Shown here piece after piece: positions 51,944 to 62,004 of a stretch of DNA of 64,000 nt (the first letter of the stretch is position 1; the number at the start of each line of letters is the position of its first letter). The stretch covers positions 1,294 through 65,293 of the forward strand of contig NZ_RCZD01000002.1 in NCBI RefSeq assembly GCF_006438725.1, in the 5' to 3' direction. The notes beneath the pieces are model-generated. The model was given only the letters and a program-made list of their open reading frames with translations. It ran no database searches and was not told the origin of the DNA. The translations under genes were made by a program, and so were the position numbers. The stretch is from Ewingella americana. Its GTDB lineage: Bacteria > Pseudomonadota > Gammaproteobacteria > Enterobacterales > Enterobacteriaceae.

Positions 51944-53380
51944 TTATCCTTTACTGCACGCCATCTGGTCAGGATGAGAAATGCGACGTTTGCTCACCGA
52001 GCGCCAGGCGGTAAAAATACCCAAAGCAGACGGAATGATGAAGAACAAGAACAGCCAGAAGGCGGCGTTGCTGGCGGCATCCGCTCCCCCGTTGTTTACA
52101 CCGGCCAGATTGGCAATGGTGCCTGCCAGAGCAGCACCGAGCGCAGCGGCGAAAGATTGCACCAGAGTGATAGAGGCACCGGCGGTCTCTTTTTCCTGCT
52201 CATCCGCCTGTTGCAATACGCGAGTCAACAGATGCGGCCAGCCAAGGCCAATACCAAAACCGGCCAGCGTCAGCCCCAGAACAATACCGCTCAGGTTGAG
52301 CCATGGTGGGCCAAACACCACCGGTACTGACGCCAGCAATAACACCAAACCCACGGCCAGAATCGCCGGGCCGGAGACAATCGCCTGGTTGGCGCGGCGG
52401 TCCGTCCAGCCTGCGCTGGTCATTTCGCTGAGCGTCCAGCCGGCGGCAGCGGCGGCCGTAATATAGCCCGCCGCCAGCGGCGTCTGACCGTGCAGATGTT
52501 GCAGCATGTACGGCACGTAGATTTCACACCCCAGACCAATCATCAGCAGCGCCATCGTCATATACAACCAGCACAGCGGCGAAGAGAGCGATAACGAATT
52601 ACGCGGCAACAGGCGCACCTTTGAGCTGAACTCCCGCTGACGCAGCAGCATGACCATCAACATCGCCACCACAATACTGCCGAGATTCACCCAACCGTGA
52701 GCCGACAGACTTCCGGCGGATACCACCAGCACCGAGCCGGTCAGCAGAGCAAGTTGAATCAAAGGTAACGGTTCGGCCTCTTGTGGCTTGACCTGTTGCG
52801 CCGGTAACGTGCGCCAGACCAGCACGCCAAACAGTAACGTCACGGGTACCAGCAGGCCAAAAGCAAACCGCCAGGCGTGCAACTCTGCAAATATTCCACC
52901 AATCGCCGGGCCGACTAAGGTCGCGATGCCCCACATGGCGGAGATCAGCGCCATGGCGCGCGGCCACAGGGACTCTTTAAACACCAGATTGATCATCGCG
53001 TAAGAAAGCGCAAACAGAAAACCGCCGCCTAACCCCTGGATCGCCCGTCCCAGCAGCAGAATTTGCATACTGGGTGCGGCGGCACACAGCGCCGCACCGG
53101 CCATGAAGATACCGGTTGCGGTCAAATAGCTGCCGCGTGGCCCGGCTTTACGCATTAAGCGCGCTGAGAGTGCTGAACCGAGGATTGAGCTGACCACAAA
53201 CAGCGTCATGTTCCACGCGTACCATGCCAGACCGCCAATATCCTCCACGACGGAAGGCAAAATAGTGATGACGATATAACTGTTGGTCGCAAACAGCGCC
53301 ACGCCTGCGCTGAGCGCCACCGCACTGCCCCGGTTTTCGGCGCTGAATAAACCGCTCCAGCCGCTTTCGTTTTCTGACAT
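51944..53380 (-). CDS. MFS multidrug-type exporter
   Basis: The 478-residue protein (ATG at 53380, GGGAAG upstream) has twelve to fourteen hydrophobic spans. LFATNSYIVITILPSVVEDIGG and RAIQGLGGGFLFALSYAMINLVF are characteristic of drug:proton antiporters. The substrate is unknown. It is divergent from a regulator with a cysteine cluster, from which it is separated by 123 bases containing a CAAG-N6-CTTG palindrome, so the regulator probably controls it. A longer upstream frame (to 53494) overlaps the promoter and is unlikely to be translated. Confidence 0.82.
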   Translation of the reverse strand: MSENESGWSGLFSAENRGSAVALSAGVALFATNSYIVITILPSVVEDIGGLAWYAWNMTLFVVSSILGSALSARLMRKAGPRGSYLTATGIFMAGAALCAAAPSMQILLLGRAIQGLGGGFLFALSYAMINLVFKESLWPRAMALISAMWGIATLVGPAIGGIFAELHAWRFAFGLLVPVTLLFGVLVWRTLPAQQVKPQEAEPLPLIQLALLTGSVLVVSAGSLSAHGWVNLGSIVVAMLMVMLLRQREFSSKVRLLPRNSLSLSSPLCWLYMTMALLMIGLGCEIYVPYMLQHLHGQTPLAAGYITAAAAAGWTLSEMTSAGWTDRRANQAIVSGPAILAVGLVLLLASVPVVFGPPWLNLSGIVLGLTLAGFGIGLGWPHLLTRVLQQADEQEKETAGASITLVQSFAAALGAALAGTIANLAGVNNGGADAASNAAFWLFLFFIIPSALGIFTAWRSVSKRRISHPDQMACSKG

Positions 53381-53447
53381 CTCTGCTTCCCTTTGGATTG
53401 TTCCAGCACACCTTATTGAAGTGTGTCTGAGTTGTGGTAATATTAAA

Positions 53448-53461
53448 CAAGAAATTACTTG
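53448..53461. promoter_or_regulatory. CAAG-N6-CTTG palindrome, candidate operator
   Basis: CAAG-AAATTA-CTTG lies between the divergent MFS and Cys-cluster regulator genes, 43 bases before the regulator ATG. Spacing resembles the CAAC-N6-GTTG site of SufR, a related iron-sulphur repressor. Confidence 0.45.
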
Positions 53462-53503
53462 GAATAATAATCTGTCCCGTAATCTAGAACCCAACGAGGT
53501 AAT

Positions 53504-54169
53504 ATGTCAAGCACTGACTTGGAAAACTCAGAGAGTGAAAATCCAGCCGGGATGAAACAAAGCGTAGCTGAACGCCTGCTATTACTGCTCAAAACCCGGG
53601 GAGAATTGCAGGCCAGTGACGCCGGTAACATTCTGGGCACCACCGGCGAAGCGGCGCGCCAGCAGTTCGTCAAACTGGCAAAAGAGGGGCTGGTTGAAGC
53701 CAAGTCCATCTCGCAGGGCGTTGGGCGTCCGGCGCAGTTCTGGCAGCTTACCGCGCTGGGCCACGCGCGTTTCCCCAACGCTCACGCCGATCTCACCGTG
53801 CAGCTGCTGACGCTGATCCGATCGTCGTTAGGAGATCAAGCGCTGGATACGCTGATTGCCGGGCGGGAAGAACAAACCCGTGACGCCTATCAACAGGCGA
53901 TGACGGGCGCAACCACGCTGGAAGAGCGCTTGCAGCGGCTGACGGCAATTCGCACCCGCGAAGGCTATATGGCGGACTGGCAACAGGAAGAAGACGGCAG
54001 TTTTCTGCTGGTTGAAAACCACTGCCCGATTTGCGCCGCCGCCGCCACCTGCCAGGGGTTCTGCCGCGCCGAGCGAGAGGTGTTTAGCGCCACGCTGGAA
54101 GCCAACGTTGAGCGCACCGAGCATATTTTACAGGGGGCGCGTCGCTGCGCTTACCGCATCTGGTTGTGA
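53504..54169 (+). CDS. Winged-helix regulator with C-terminal cysteine cluster (SufR-like)
   Basis: The 221-residue protein has an N-terminal winged helix (residues about 20-85: LLLLLKTRGELQASDAGNILGTTGEAARQQFVKLAKEGLVE) and a C-terminal cysteine cluster C174-x2-C177-x5-C183-x3-C187, plus C215 in GARRCAYRIW. This layout is that of SufR-type repressors in which an iron-sulphur cluster controls DNA binding. Which four cysteines bind the cluster cannot be told. The gene is divergent from the MFS exporter, which is the likely target, perhaps in response to redox stress or nitric oxide. Confidence 0.82.
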   Translation: MSSTDLENSESENPAGMKQSVAERLLLLLKTRGELQASDAGNILGTTGEAARQQFVKLAKEGLVEAKSISQGVGRPAQFWQLTALGHARFPNAHADLTVQLLTLIRSSLGDQALDTLIAGREEQTRDAYQQAMTGATTLEERLQRLTAIRTREGYMADWQQEEDGSFLLVENHCPICAAAATCQGFCRAEREVFSATLEANVERTEHILQGARRCAYRIWL

Positions 54170-54196
54170 AGTTCTGTTCAAACGACAGACATAAAA

Positions 54197-54220
54197 AAAC
54201 CGCCTGCATTGAGGCGGTTT
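54197..54220. terminator. Bidirectional terminator regulator / rhlE
   Basis: AAACCGCCT pairs with AGGCGGTTT (54197-54220), with an A-run before and T-rich sequence after. It lies between convergent genes. Confidence 0.85.
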
Positions 54221-54272
54221 GCTTTCTTTTCTATCAGAAAAGAGTCAGAACGAAAGGGCTTCGCCTGAAAAA

Positions 54273-55682
54273 TTACGAGTTACGGCTGCCACCCGGAGGG
54301 CCTGAACGACGCTGACCGGCATTGGCTGCGCGGGAAGGACGGGCCGCAGGACGGCCTTCGCCTGAACCGCGGTTTTCACCGCCGCCATTGCCGCTACGCT
54401 GGCCACTGCCTGCTGAGCGTGGTGCGCTTGAGCGTGGAGCACCGGAGCCCGAGCGCTGACCGCCACCCTGACGTGGAGCACCACGACCGCCGCCACCACC
54501 ACTGCCCTGACGACCATTGATGATCGGCTCAGCTTTGATGGTTGGATCCGGCTCGTAGCCTTCCAGCGCGATGCGTGGCACTTCACGCTTGAGCAAACGC
54601 TCAATATCACGCAACAGTTTGTGTTCATCAACGCAGACCAAAGAGATCGCTTCACCGGTTGATTCCGCGCGGCCAGTACGGCCGATGCGGTGAACGTAAT
54701 CTTCAGGCACGTTCGGCAACTCGTAGTTCACCACGTGTGGCAACTGGTCGATATCCAGACCACGTGCCGCAATGTCGGTGGCGACCAGCACGCGAACGCC
54801 GCCGTCTTTGAAGTCTGCCAGTGCACGGGTACGCGCGCCCTGACTTTTGTTGCCGTGAATAGCGGAGGCCGTAATGCCATCCTTATTTAGCTGTTCTGCC
54901 AGATGGTTTGCGCCGTGCTTAGTCCGGGTAAAGACCAGCACCTGTCTCCAGTCGCCTTCGCCAATCATCTGCGACAGCAGTTCTCTTTTGCGTTTTTTAT
55001 CAACGAAATGCACGCTTTGTTCAATCTGCTCTGACGCGGTATTACGACGCGCCACTTCAACGGAGGCCGGGTTAGTCAGCAATTTGCTGGCCAGACCTTT
55101 AATCTCATCGGAGAAGGTGGCTGAGAACAGCAGGTTCTGGCGCTTGGCTGGCAGTTTAGCCAGAACACGACGGATGTCATGGATGAAGCCCATGTCCAGC
55201 ATGCGGTCAGCTTCGTCCAGCACCAGAATTTCAACTTTGGATAAATCCACCGCGTTCTGATGTTCTAAGTCCAGAAGACGACCAGGGGTCGCGATCAGCA
55301 CGTCTACGCCTGCGCGTAGTTTCAACATCTGCGGGTTAATGCTTACACCGCCAAATACGACCAAAGAGCGCAGGGTCAGGTATTTGCTGTAAGACACTAC
55401 GTTTTCGCCAATCTGCGCCGCCAGTTCACGGGTCGGGGTCAGGATCAGCGCACGAACAGGGCGACGTCCTTTGAATTGCGCGTTGGAATGGCTGAGCATG
55501 TTAAGCAGTGGCAGGGTGAAACCAGCGGTTTTACCGGTACCGGTCTGCGCACTTGCCATCAGGTCACGGCCTTGCAGAACAACAGGGATAGCCTGGGTCT
55601 GAATAGGCGTAGGCTCACGATAGCCCTGTTCTTCAACAGCACGCAAAATTTCGGCACTTAAGCCGAGAGAATCAAATGACAT
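54273..55682 (-). CDS. rhlE: DEAD-box RNA helicase RhlE
   Basis: The 469-residue helicase has the Q motif ([12 protein letters not shown]), Walker [16 protein letters not shown] box [15 protein letters not shown] motif FSATFS and the final HRIGRTGR, followed by a Gly/Arg/Ser-rich tail ([18 protein letters not shown], about residues 390-469). It remodels RNA, including ribosome assembly intermediates. The start is the ATG at 55682 ([13 protein letters not shown]), equal to the E. coli N-terminus; the frame is open upstream to 55913 but that part matches no helicase. No good Shine-Dalgarno is seen. Confidence 0.94.
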   Translation of the reverse strand: MSFDSLGLSAEILRAVEEQGYREPTPIQTQAIPVVLQGRDLMASAQTGTGKTAGFTLPLLNMLSHSNAQFKGRRPVRALILTPTRELAAQIGENVVSYSKYLTLRSLVVFGGVSINPQMLKLRAGVDVLIATPGRLLDLEHQNAVDLSKVEILVLDEADRMLDMGFIHDIRRVLAKLPAKRQNLLFSATFSDEIKGLASKLLTNPASVEVARRNTASEQIEQSVHFVDKKRKRELLSQMIGEGDWRQVLVFTRTKHGANHLAEQLNKDGITASAIHGNKSQGARTRALADFKDGGVRVLVATDIAARGLDIDQLPHVVNYELPNVPEDYVHRIGRTGRAESTGEAISLVCVDEHKLLRDIERLLKREVPRIALEGYEPDPTIKAEPIINGRQGSGGGGGRGAPRQGGGQRSGSGAPRSSAPRSAGSGQRSGNGGGENRGSGEGRPAARPSRAANAGQRRSGPPGGSRNS

Positions 55683-56074
55683 ATAAGGAAAAGCTCCAGT
55701 CCACTCTAACCCGAACGGGGTTCGGTGCAGTTTCAAGAGTGGATGATCAGACGAGGCAAATGAGGCATTACCACGAGGATTCGGCACAAACTGCAGTGCG
55801 CCAGTTGCAGCGATTTTAACACAAGACGAGGAGCTGCGCGAAATTATATCCAAAACGGGGTGTGGCCAGGTGTTTTCGGCGAAGGTATTGGGCATTAAAT
55901 GTTGTACTTTCAAACGTTACGGCAGTTTGTTCGGCGATAACCAATAAGCCTGACACAGGATAGCAAATTAGTGCAGAAGCCCTCCCTTACCACTTTTTGC
56001 CGTCCCCTGCCGCGCCTGACTTGCTATGCTTTGCTATGTTTACACTCTCACCATGAAGGCAATCCCGCAGCACA
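55683..56074. other. Divergent gap rhlE / mdtG
   Basis: About 390 bases with no gene. The minus-strand frame open from 55913 is probably the untranslated leader of rhlE, since the family starts at 55682. A long leader is usual for cold-induced helicases, but no cold-box motif was identified. Confidence 0.4.
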
Positions 56075-57277
56075 ATGGAAACTTGGAAACTCAATCTTAT
56101 CTCCGTCTGGCTGGGGTGTTTTTTTACCGGCATGGCCATGAGCCAAATCCTGCCCTTCCTGCCGCTTTATATCGAACAACTCGGCGTCACTGACCACGCG
56201 TCACTCAGTTTGTGGTCCGGTTTGGTGTTTAGCGGAACCTTTTTGGTATCCGCCGTGGTCGCGCCATTGTGGGGCAGCCTTGCCGACCGCAAAGGCCGTA
56301 AGTTGATGCTGTTACGCGCGGCACTCGGTATGGCGATTGTCATGATGTTGCAGGGTTTTGCCACCAATGTCTGGCAGCTTTTCATTCTGCGTACCCTGAT
56401 GGGGCTGACGTCCGGCTATATTCCCAACGCGATGGCGCTGGTCGCCTCACAGGTACCACGCGATAAAAGCGGCTGGGCGCTGGGTACGCTGTCGACCGGG
56501 CAGGTATCTGGCGTCATTATCGGCCCGCTGCTGGGGGGGTTTATGGCTGACCACCTTGGGCTGCGCACGGTGTTTTTCGTTACCAGCGGCATGTTGTTTA
56601 TCAGTTTTCTGATCACCTTTTTCCTGATTAAGGAGCGGGTGGTGCCCATCACCAAAGCCAACCGCCTGAGCGGCAAAGCGGTGTTTACTTCGCTTCCCTA
56701 TCCGTGGCTGATCGTCAGCCTGTTTGTCACCACGATGATGATCCAACTGGCGAACGGCTCGATAAGCCCGATCCTCACGTTGTTTATTCGCGAACTGTCA
56801 TCAGACACCAGCAATATTGCCTTTATCAGTGGGGTGATCGCCGCCGTGCCCGGCGTGTCGGCGCTGATGTCCGCCCCCAAACTCGGCAAGCTTGGCGACC
56901 TCATTGGTGCACACCGCATACTCATCGCCGCGCTGGTGTTCTGTTTTGTCCTGTTCTGCCTGATGGCGACCATCAGCTCCGCCACTCAGCTCGGTATCCT
57001 GCGCTTTATGCTCGGTTTCGGCGATGGCGCCCTGATGCCTGCAGTCCAGGCACTGCTGTTGAAATACAGCAGCGACCAGACCACCGGACGTATCTTCGGC
57101 TATAACCAGTCATTTATGTATATGGGAAACGTCATCGGCCCGCTGCTCGGCTCAAGCGTCTCCGCTCTGATGGGCTTTAGGTGGGTGTTCCTCGTGACCG
57201 CAATTCTGGTGCTGTTTAATACCGCCCAGGTATGGTGGAGTTTTCGGCGTGTGCCGACACGCAAGTCGCGGTTTTAA
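56075..57277 (+). CDS. mdtG: MFS drug-type transporter MdtG
   Basis: The 400-residue protein has twelve spans and matches E. coli MdtG (YceE): [55 protein letters not shown] (MFS motif A, about residues 70-85), [30 protein letters not shown], and [20 protein letters not shown]. The E. coli protein confers modest resistance to fosfomycin and deoxycholate. The ATG at 56075 gives a shorter N-terminus than in E. coli. The stop codon lies against repeat copy 3. Confidence 0.88.
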   Translation: METWKLNLISVWLGCFFTGMAMSQILPFLPLYIEQLGVTDHASLSLWSGLVFSGTFLVSAVVAPLWGSLADRKGRKLMLLRAALGMAIVMMLQGFATNVWQLFILRTLMGLTSGYIPNAMALVASQVPRDKSGWALGTLSTGQVSGVIIGPLLGGFMADHLGLRTVFFVTSGMLFISFLITFFLIKERVVPITKANRLSGKAVFTSLPYPWLIVSLFVTTMMIQLANGSISPILTLFIRELSSDTSNIAFISGVIAAVPGVSALMSAPKLGKLGDLIGAHRILIAALVFCFVLFCLMATISSATQLGILRFMLGFGDGALMPAVQALLLKYSSDQTTGRIFGYNQSFMYMGNVIGPLLGSSVSALMGFRWVFLVTAILVLFNTAQVWWSFRRVPTRKSRF

Positions 57278-57940
57278 TTTCAAATTTAACTTTAACTTTA
57301 AATTCAAATTCAAATTCAAATTCAAGGTCGTGGGCGTCGGCCCACACCGACCAAAGGCCCGCAGTCGCTCGGGCCTTTGGAATCCGAGCTTTTTAAAAAC
57401 AGCAGCTGCGCTGGTCACAATGGCCGTGTTTCAGTCACCGCGGTTATAGCCGCAAACTCCGCCGCTGCGCGGTACTCTCGTTTCGGGTTCGGACCAGCTC
57501 GGAAAAACACTCTCGCCGTTTCTCACCGCTCACTCGACGTCGTTTTGAACGCGGCCGAAACTTTTTTAAGTTCAAAACCAGAGGGGTTAATCTTTTGGTT
57601 TTGATCTTTTGACCTACATAGCCGCTAAGGCGCAGTCAAAAATGGCACCGGATGAGAGGTTCGAGACCTATGGCTCGAACCCGAAATACGGGGACGGCGC
57701 AGCCGTGACATTTTGCGCCGTGAACGGAAGTGCCTGAAACACGTACCCTGCCAGCAGCGAAGCTGTCGGTGTCTCATGAAAGAGCCCGGGGGTCCAGGGG
57801 GCGGCGGCGACTGGCCGCCCCCTGGTCGGTGTGGGCCGACGCCCACGACCTTGAATTTGAATTTGAATTTGAATTTAAAGTGAAATTTGAAGTGAAATTT
57901 GCAATTAAAAATCTAAAAGCAGGATTGGGCTGCAAGCCCA
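57278..57940. repeat. Large palindromic repeat element, copy 3
   Basis: This is the copy with the best-kept ends. The left end is AT-rich CAAATTTAACTTTAACTT then TTCAAA hexamers, then GTGGGC-GTCG-GCCCAC and the hairpin 57351-57380. The right end mirrors it: the perfect 12-bp hairpin 57794-57825 (CCAGGGGGCGGC / GCCGCCCCCTGG), the same GTGGGC hairpin, then TTGAATTT units to about 57915. Outer hairpins are 475 bases end to end. Inner arms lie at 57413-57434 and 57734-57743. Inner GGTTCGAGACC/GGCTCGAACC is shared with copy 1. A GGGCT-GCA-AGCCC hairpin (57927-57939) follows. Confidence 0.88.
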
Positions 57941-57970
57941 AAAAGAAAAGGGGCGCTTTTCAGCACCCCT
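57941..57970 (-). terminator. Terminator of ybhL
   Basis: On the minus strand AGGGGTGC pairs with GCGCCCCT (57949-57970, one G-T pair) and runs into TTTTCTTTTT. It separates ybhL from repeat copy 3. Confidence 0.75.
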
Positions 57971-57990
57971 CTCATTTGAAATCAAAAACC

Positions 57991-58701
57991 TTACCGGCGG
58001 TTGCCGAAAATCCGTAACAACATCAGGAACAGGTTGATGAAATCTAAATACAATGTCAGCGCACCAACAATGGAATATTTGCGGAAATTGTCTTTGTCAT
58101 CAGCCGATAGCTGGGCACCCATGTTTTTCAGCTTTTGGGTGTCATAAGCAGTCAGACCCACGAAGATAAGCACGCCAGCATAAGAAATGATGTTGGCAAG
58201 ACCGGAGCTTTTCAGCCACATGTTCACCAGCGACGCCAGAACCAGACCAATCAGCGCCATAAACAACATGCTGCCGATACCGCTCAAATCACGCTTAGTC
58301 ACATAACCGTAAACACTCATCGCACCGAACATACCGCCCGCCACAATGAAAGTACCGAAAATAGACTCACCGGTATACACCGTAAAAATACTGGAAAGCG
58401 TCAATCCGGTCAGCGCGGAGTAGAGCATAAACAGCCCCGTTGCCACCGTTCCGCTCAGGCGATTAACCATACCGGAAATCACGAAGACCAACGCCAGTTG
58501 GGCGATGATCAAGCCAAAGAACGTAATTTGGCTGGAGAAAACAAAACTCTGGATAGCGTAAGAATTTGACGCATACCAGGCAACGAATGCGGTTAATAAC
58601 AGGCCACAGGTCATCCAACCATAGACCTGCGCCATATAAGCCTGAATGCCGGTGTTTGCACGTTCAACAATCGAGCCGTTACTGCGTGGATATCGATCCA
58701 T
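57991..58701 (-). CDS. ybhL: Bax inhibitor-1/YccA-family protein YbhL
   Basis: The 236-residue inner-membrane protein has seven hydrophobic spans of the Bax-inhibitor-1 (TMBIM) family. QAYMAQVYGWMTCGLLLTAFVAWYA, ALTGLTLSSIFTVYTGESI, YGYVTKRDLSGIGSMLFMALIGLVLASLVN and the C-terminal GLTAYDTQKLKN, TLYLDFINLFLMLLRIFGNRR match E. coli YbhL. The family includes pH-dependent calcium-leak channels. The ATG at 58701 (MDRYPRS) with GAGG upstream is chosen over one nine codons earlier. It lies 3' of the moa operon on the same strand. Confidence 0.94.
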   Translation of the reverse strand: MDRYPRSNGSIVERANTGIQAYMAQVYGWMTCGLLLTAFVAWYASNSYAIQSFVFSSQITFFGLIIAQLALVFVISGMVNRLSGTVATGLFMLYSALTGLTLSSIFTVYTGESIFGTFIVAGGMFGAMSVYGYVTKRDLSGIGSMLFMALIGLVLASLVNMWLKSSGLANIISYAGVLIFVGLTAYDTQKLKNMGAQLSADDKDNFRKYSIVGALTLYLDFINLFLMLLRIFGNRR

Positions 58702-58819
58702 GATGATTACCTCTTGCATGGAGGACAAAAATTAGGCCATTAAACAGGCCACCTGTTGGATAACATTACCACAAATTCGCCGCTTTGCGCGGTTGCTAAG
58801 CGTAAGGTTTAGTTGCAGT

Positions 58820-59272
58820 TTACCAGCGCTTTGCCGCGTCTTTATCGCTGTCGCGGGCATCGACCCAGCGGTCGCCCTGCTCTGTGGCTTCCCGTTTCCA
58901 GAAAGGCGCGCGAGTTTTCAGATAGTCCATGATGAATTCGGTCGCGTCGAACGCCATACCACGGTGTGCGCTGGTCACGCCGACAAACACAATTTCATCG
59001 CCGGGATACATCGCGCCCACGCGGTGATAGACCGACACCCGCTGTAACGGCCAACGTGTACGGGCCTCTGCCACAATGTCCGCCAGCGCCTTTTCGGTCA
59101 TGCCAGGATAGTGTTCCAGCGTCAGGGCGCTAACGCTATCGCCGAGATTATGGTTGCGTACCTTACCGGTAAAGGTCACAACCGCGCCGTCTGCATCAGA
59201 TTGCGCCAGCCACTGGTATTCATCGCCGACATTAAACGGCGCAGCATCGACCACAATTCTCGTCTGGTCCAT
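58820..59272 (-). CDS. moaE: Molybdopterin synthase catalytic subunit MoaE
   Basis: The 150-residue large subunit of molybdopterin synthase, of exactly the E. coli length. ADGAVVTFTGKVRNHNLGDSV, LTLEHYPGMTEKAL, GDEIVFVGVTSAHRGMAF and the catalytic-lysine segment TRAPFWKREATEQGDRWVDA are visible. It transfers sulphur from the MoaD thiocarboxylate to cyclic pyranopterin monophosphate. The longer upstream frame overlaps moaD and is not needed. It closes the moaABCDE operon, one base after moaD. Confidence 0.95.
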   Translation of the reverse strand: MDQTRIVVDAAPFNVGDEYQWLAQSDADGAVVTFTGKVRNHNLGDSVSALTLEHYPGMTEKALADIVAEARTRWPLQRVSVYHRVGAMYPGDEIVFVGVTSAHRGMAFDATEFIMDYLKTRAPFWKREATEQGDRWVDARDSDKDAAKRW

Positions 59273-59273
59273 A

Positions 59274-59519
59274 TCAGCCTCCGGTGACGGGTGGAAAGAA
59301 TGCCACTTCATCCCCGGCGTTCACCGGGTGAGCCGTATCAACCAGCGTCTGATTCACCGCCACCAGCAATTTGCCGGACTCCAGCGCCAGCGCCCAGCGA
59401 TCACCGCGCTCACACAATGCCTGACGCAGCGCTTCAACGTTGCGAAACTCAGCGGGCAGTTGCAGCGAGCTCACGCCAATCAGTTCACGCACCTGCGCAA
59501 AGAATAAAATCTCGATCAT
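59274..59519 (-). CDS. moaD: Molybdopterin synthase sulphur carrier MoaD
   Basis: The 81-residue ubiquitin-like small subunit ends in the invariant Gly-Gly (AFFPPVTGG), where the thiocarboxylate is formed by MoeB. It begins [21 protein letters not shown]. MoaD and MoaE form the heterotetrameric synthase. The start codon overlaps the end of moaC by four bases and moaE follows after one base. Confidence 0.95.
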   Translation of the reverse strand: MIEILFFAQVRELIGVSSLQLPAEFRNVEALRQALCERGDRWALALESGKLLVAVNQTLVDTAHPVNAGDEVAFFPPVTGG

Positions 59520-59995
59520 GGGACCGCCTTAAAGTCGCCGGATTTTCCGCCTGACTTTTCCAGCAAACGAATTGGGCCGATGACCATGTCTTTTTGCACC
59601 GCTTTACACATGTCATAAATGGTCAGCGCCGCGACCGACGCCGCCGTCAGCGCTTCCATTTCCACACCGGTTTTGCCGCTCAGGCGGCAACATGAATCAA
59701 TCCGCACCCGGTTATGTTCCGGCTCGGCCTGCAGATTCACTTCCACTTTGGTCAGCAGCAGCGGGTGGCAGAGCGGGATCAGATCCCAGGTCTTCTTGGC
59801 CGCCTGAATACCGGCAATGCGCGCAGTAGCAAACACATCGCCTTTGTGGTGATTACCGTTGACAATCATCGCCAGCGTTTCCGCCGCCATAGTCACAAAG
59901 GCTTCGGCGCGGGCTTCGCGCACCGTTTCAGCTTTCGCGGAGACATCCACCATGTGGGCATCACCGGAAGCATTAATATGAGTAAAAGTAGACAT
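59516..59995 (-). CDS. moaC: Cyclic pyranopterin monophosphate synthase MoaC
   Basis: The 159-residue enzyme (start [21 protein letters not shown]) contains [35 protein letters not shown] and [28 protein letters not shown], the conserved blocks with the active-site lysines and histidine. It turns the MoaA product into cyclic pyranopterin monophosphate. The ATG at 59995 is seven bases past the moaB stop and replaces a longer frame with no family match. Confidence 0.95.
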   Translation of the reverse strand: MSTFTHINASGDAHMVDVSAKAETVREARAEAFVTMAAETLAMIVNGNHHKGDVFATARIAGIQAAKKTWDLIPLCHPLLLTKVEVNLQAEPEHNRVRIDSCCRLSGKTGVEMEALTAASVAALTIYDMCKAVQKDMVIGPIRLLEKSGGKSGDFKAVP

Positions 59996-60002
59996 AGCGG
60001 GC

Positions 60003-60515
60003 TTATTTCTTGACGTGAGGAGTGAAATTGCACGGGCCGTTGCGGGCATCGAGCTGGGCTTCAATAATATGTTCCCAGGCGGTGCGGCAGGCGCGGGTGG
60101 AGCCAGGCATGGCGAAGATCACCGTCTGATTGGCCATGCCGGCCAGCGCGCGTGACTGAATGGTCGAGGTGCCGATCTCTTCAAATGACACCATGCGGAA
60201 CAGCTCGCCATAGCCTTCTATTTCGCGGTCAAACAGCGGTTTGAGGGCTTCTGGCGTATTGTCGTGCTGAGTAAAACCGGTGCCGCCGTTGATCAGAATC
60301 GCCTGAATCGCGTCATCGGCTATCCAGTGTGATACCACGGCGCGAATTTTATACAGATTATCTTTGACGATCGCCTGTGCAGCAACGCGGTGACCGGCCT
60401 CTTCAGCCGCTTCTTTCAGGTAATGACCGGAGGTATCTTCCGCTTCGCCACGGCTGTCAGACACCGTAAGAATGGCCACGTTGAGGGGAAGAAAATCTTT
60501 GCTGGCCTTGCTCAT
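60003..60515 (-). CDS. moaB: Molybdenum cofactor protein MoaB
   Basis: The 170-residue protein is of the MogA/MoaB family ([75 protein letters not shown]). Family members adenylate molybdopterin; the role of E. coli MoaB itself is dispensable. The ATG at 60515 is used. It lies between moaA and moaC in the usual order. Confidence 0.94.
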   Translation of the reverse strand: MSKASKDFLPLNVAILTVSDSRGEAEDTSGHYLKEAAEEAGHRVAAQAIVKDNLYKIRAVVSHWIADDAIQAILINGGTGFTQHDNTPEALKPLFDREIEGYGELFRMVSFEEIGTSTIQSRALAGMANQTVIFAMPGSTRACRTAWEHIIEAQLDARNGPCNFTPHVKK

Positions 60516-60574
60516 CTTGTAGCTCCTTGAATGTACATCAACCACCTCATGCAGTGAGTCTGCGGCGAAGCGAA

Positions 60575-61561
60575 CTACCCGCCAATAAACGACAGATTCT
60601 GTGTCAGCCCGGTATTGCCTTCATGCAGGAAATGGGTCTGTTTTTTACGGCCGAGGCCGCCCTGAATACGGTCCATCAGGGCATCCTGTTGTATATCATC
60701 GGCCAGAAGGTCACGCAGTGGGATCCCCTCTTCGCCGAACAGACACAAATGCAGATTACCGATGGCCGACACGCGCAGACGGTTGCAGCTGGCACAGAAG
60801 TCTTTTTCGTACGGCATGATAAGCCCGATTTCGCCGACATAATCAGGATGGCTGAACACCTGCGCCGGGCCATCGCTGCGGGCGCGAACCTGCAACTGCC
60901 AACCCTGAAGGACCAACTGCTGACGCAATACTTCGCCGGAAACATGATGCTTGCGAAACAGATCGCTACCGTCACCCGTCTCCATCAATTCAATAAAGCG
61001 TAGCTGGATCGGGCGGTTTTTGATCCACGCGAGGAAAGTATTCAGGCTGGCGTGATTAACGTCGCGCATCAGCACGGCGTTGACTTTAACCTTGCGAAAG
61101 CCTGCCGCAAAAGCCGCGTCAATACCGTTCATCACGTCGTGGAATTTATCCTGGCCGGTAATGGCATGGAACTGGCGGGCATCAAGGCTATCTACGCTGA
61201 CGTTAATCGCAGTCAGCCCGGCATCGCGCCATTTGGCCACGTCGCGCGCCATGCGGTAACCGTTAGTGGTCACGGCCAGCGTTTTGATGGTGGGGTTTTC
61301 ACGGACGGCAGCAATGATGTCGCAGAAATCACGACGCAGGGAGGGTTCCCCACCGGTCAGACGCACTTTTTCTGTTCCAAGATGAGCGAACGCACGGCTG
61401 ACACGACGAATTTCGTCCAGCGAGAGGAAACTTTTATTGCTGTGGCCCTGCGGTTTATAACCGTCAGGCAGGCAATAGGTACAACGGAAGTTGCACACGT
61501 CAGTAATAGATAGCCGCAAGTAATAGAACTTGCGCGCAAAAGCATCGGTAAGTTGAAGCAC
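60575..61561 (-). CDS. moaA: GTP 3',8-cyclase MoaA
   Basis: The 328-residue radical-SAM enzyme starts at a GTG (61561) with AAGG seven bases upstream and reads [18 protein letters not shown] as in E. coli. The N-terminal CNFRCTYC binds the SAM cluster, [14 protein letters not shown] is the SAM-binding GGE motif, and the C-terminal [21 protein letters not shown] carries the second cluster; the C-terminus ends in GG. It converts GTP to a cyclic intermediate for molybdopterin. An upstream in-frame start would run into the leader RNA and is rejected. Confidence 0.95.
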   Translation of the reverse strand: MLQLTDAFARKFYYLRLSITDVCNFRCTYCLPDGYKPQGHSNKSFLSLDEIRRVSRAFAHLGTEKVRLTGGEPSLRRDFCDIIAAVRENPTIKTLAVTTNGYRMARDVAKWRDAGLTAINVSVDSLDARQFHAITGQDKFHDVMNGIDAAFAAGFRKVKVNAVLMRDVNHASLNTFLAWIKNRPIQLRFIELMETGDGSDLFRKHHVSGEVLRQQLVLQGWQLQVRARSDGPAQVFSHPDYVGEIGLIMPYEKDFCASCNRLRVSAIGNLHLCLFGEEGIPLRDLLADDIQQDALMDRIQGGLGRKKQTHFLHEGNTGLTQNLSFIGG

Positions 61562-61565
61562 CTTA

Positions 61566-61680
61566 ACACCTTTCCAAATACGGGAGATGCAGGCATTTCT
61601 GCCTCGCACCCTGGTGGCTGAGCCACGGCCAGGAAACCATATTGTTCTTTGCGAACAACTTAGGATTCAGGGCTAGGAGT
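61566..61680 (-). ncRNA. Moco-riboswitch-like leader of moaA
   Basis: On the minus strand the leader before the moaA GTG holds three nested stems: CCTGG...CCAGG with GTGGCTCAGCCAC at its tip, GAGGCAGAAATGCCTGC as a second hairpin, and CATCTCCCGTATTTGGAAAGG running into the ribosome site. This layout and position match the Moco RNA element upstream of moaA in E. coli, which binds molybdenum cofactor and lowers moa expression. The match is by memory of the motif, not by covariance search; the 5' boundary is approximate. Confidence 0.7.
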
Positions 61681-62004
61681 TTGATTTCCCCGACGGCAAA
61701 ACAGTCGAAAAAACGCGGTTTACGGGGACTATTCTAACGCCGCAAAAGGGATATCACCAAGGCGGTTTTCGTTATGTTATTTGATATATAGCGTTTTTCG
61801 TGACCGTTACGCGACAGATCGCGACAATAAACGCCTTTTTCATAAGGGATTCACTCTTTTTTCAGCGGCCTGGGGGATAACACCTTGTTGCAAAATTGGG
61901 TAAAATCAATCAGCAGGCATGATCAGTGCAATTCATGACAATGCCTCATTAACTGCCACGCTGAGGGCAGATTGACTCTTCTCTGGATGGTTTCAAGGAT
62001 ATTT

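Noticed and set aside
55683-55913. 77-residue N-terminal extension of RhlE
   Set aside because: The helicase family begins at MSFDSLGL (55682); the extension has no similarity and no initiation signals.
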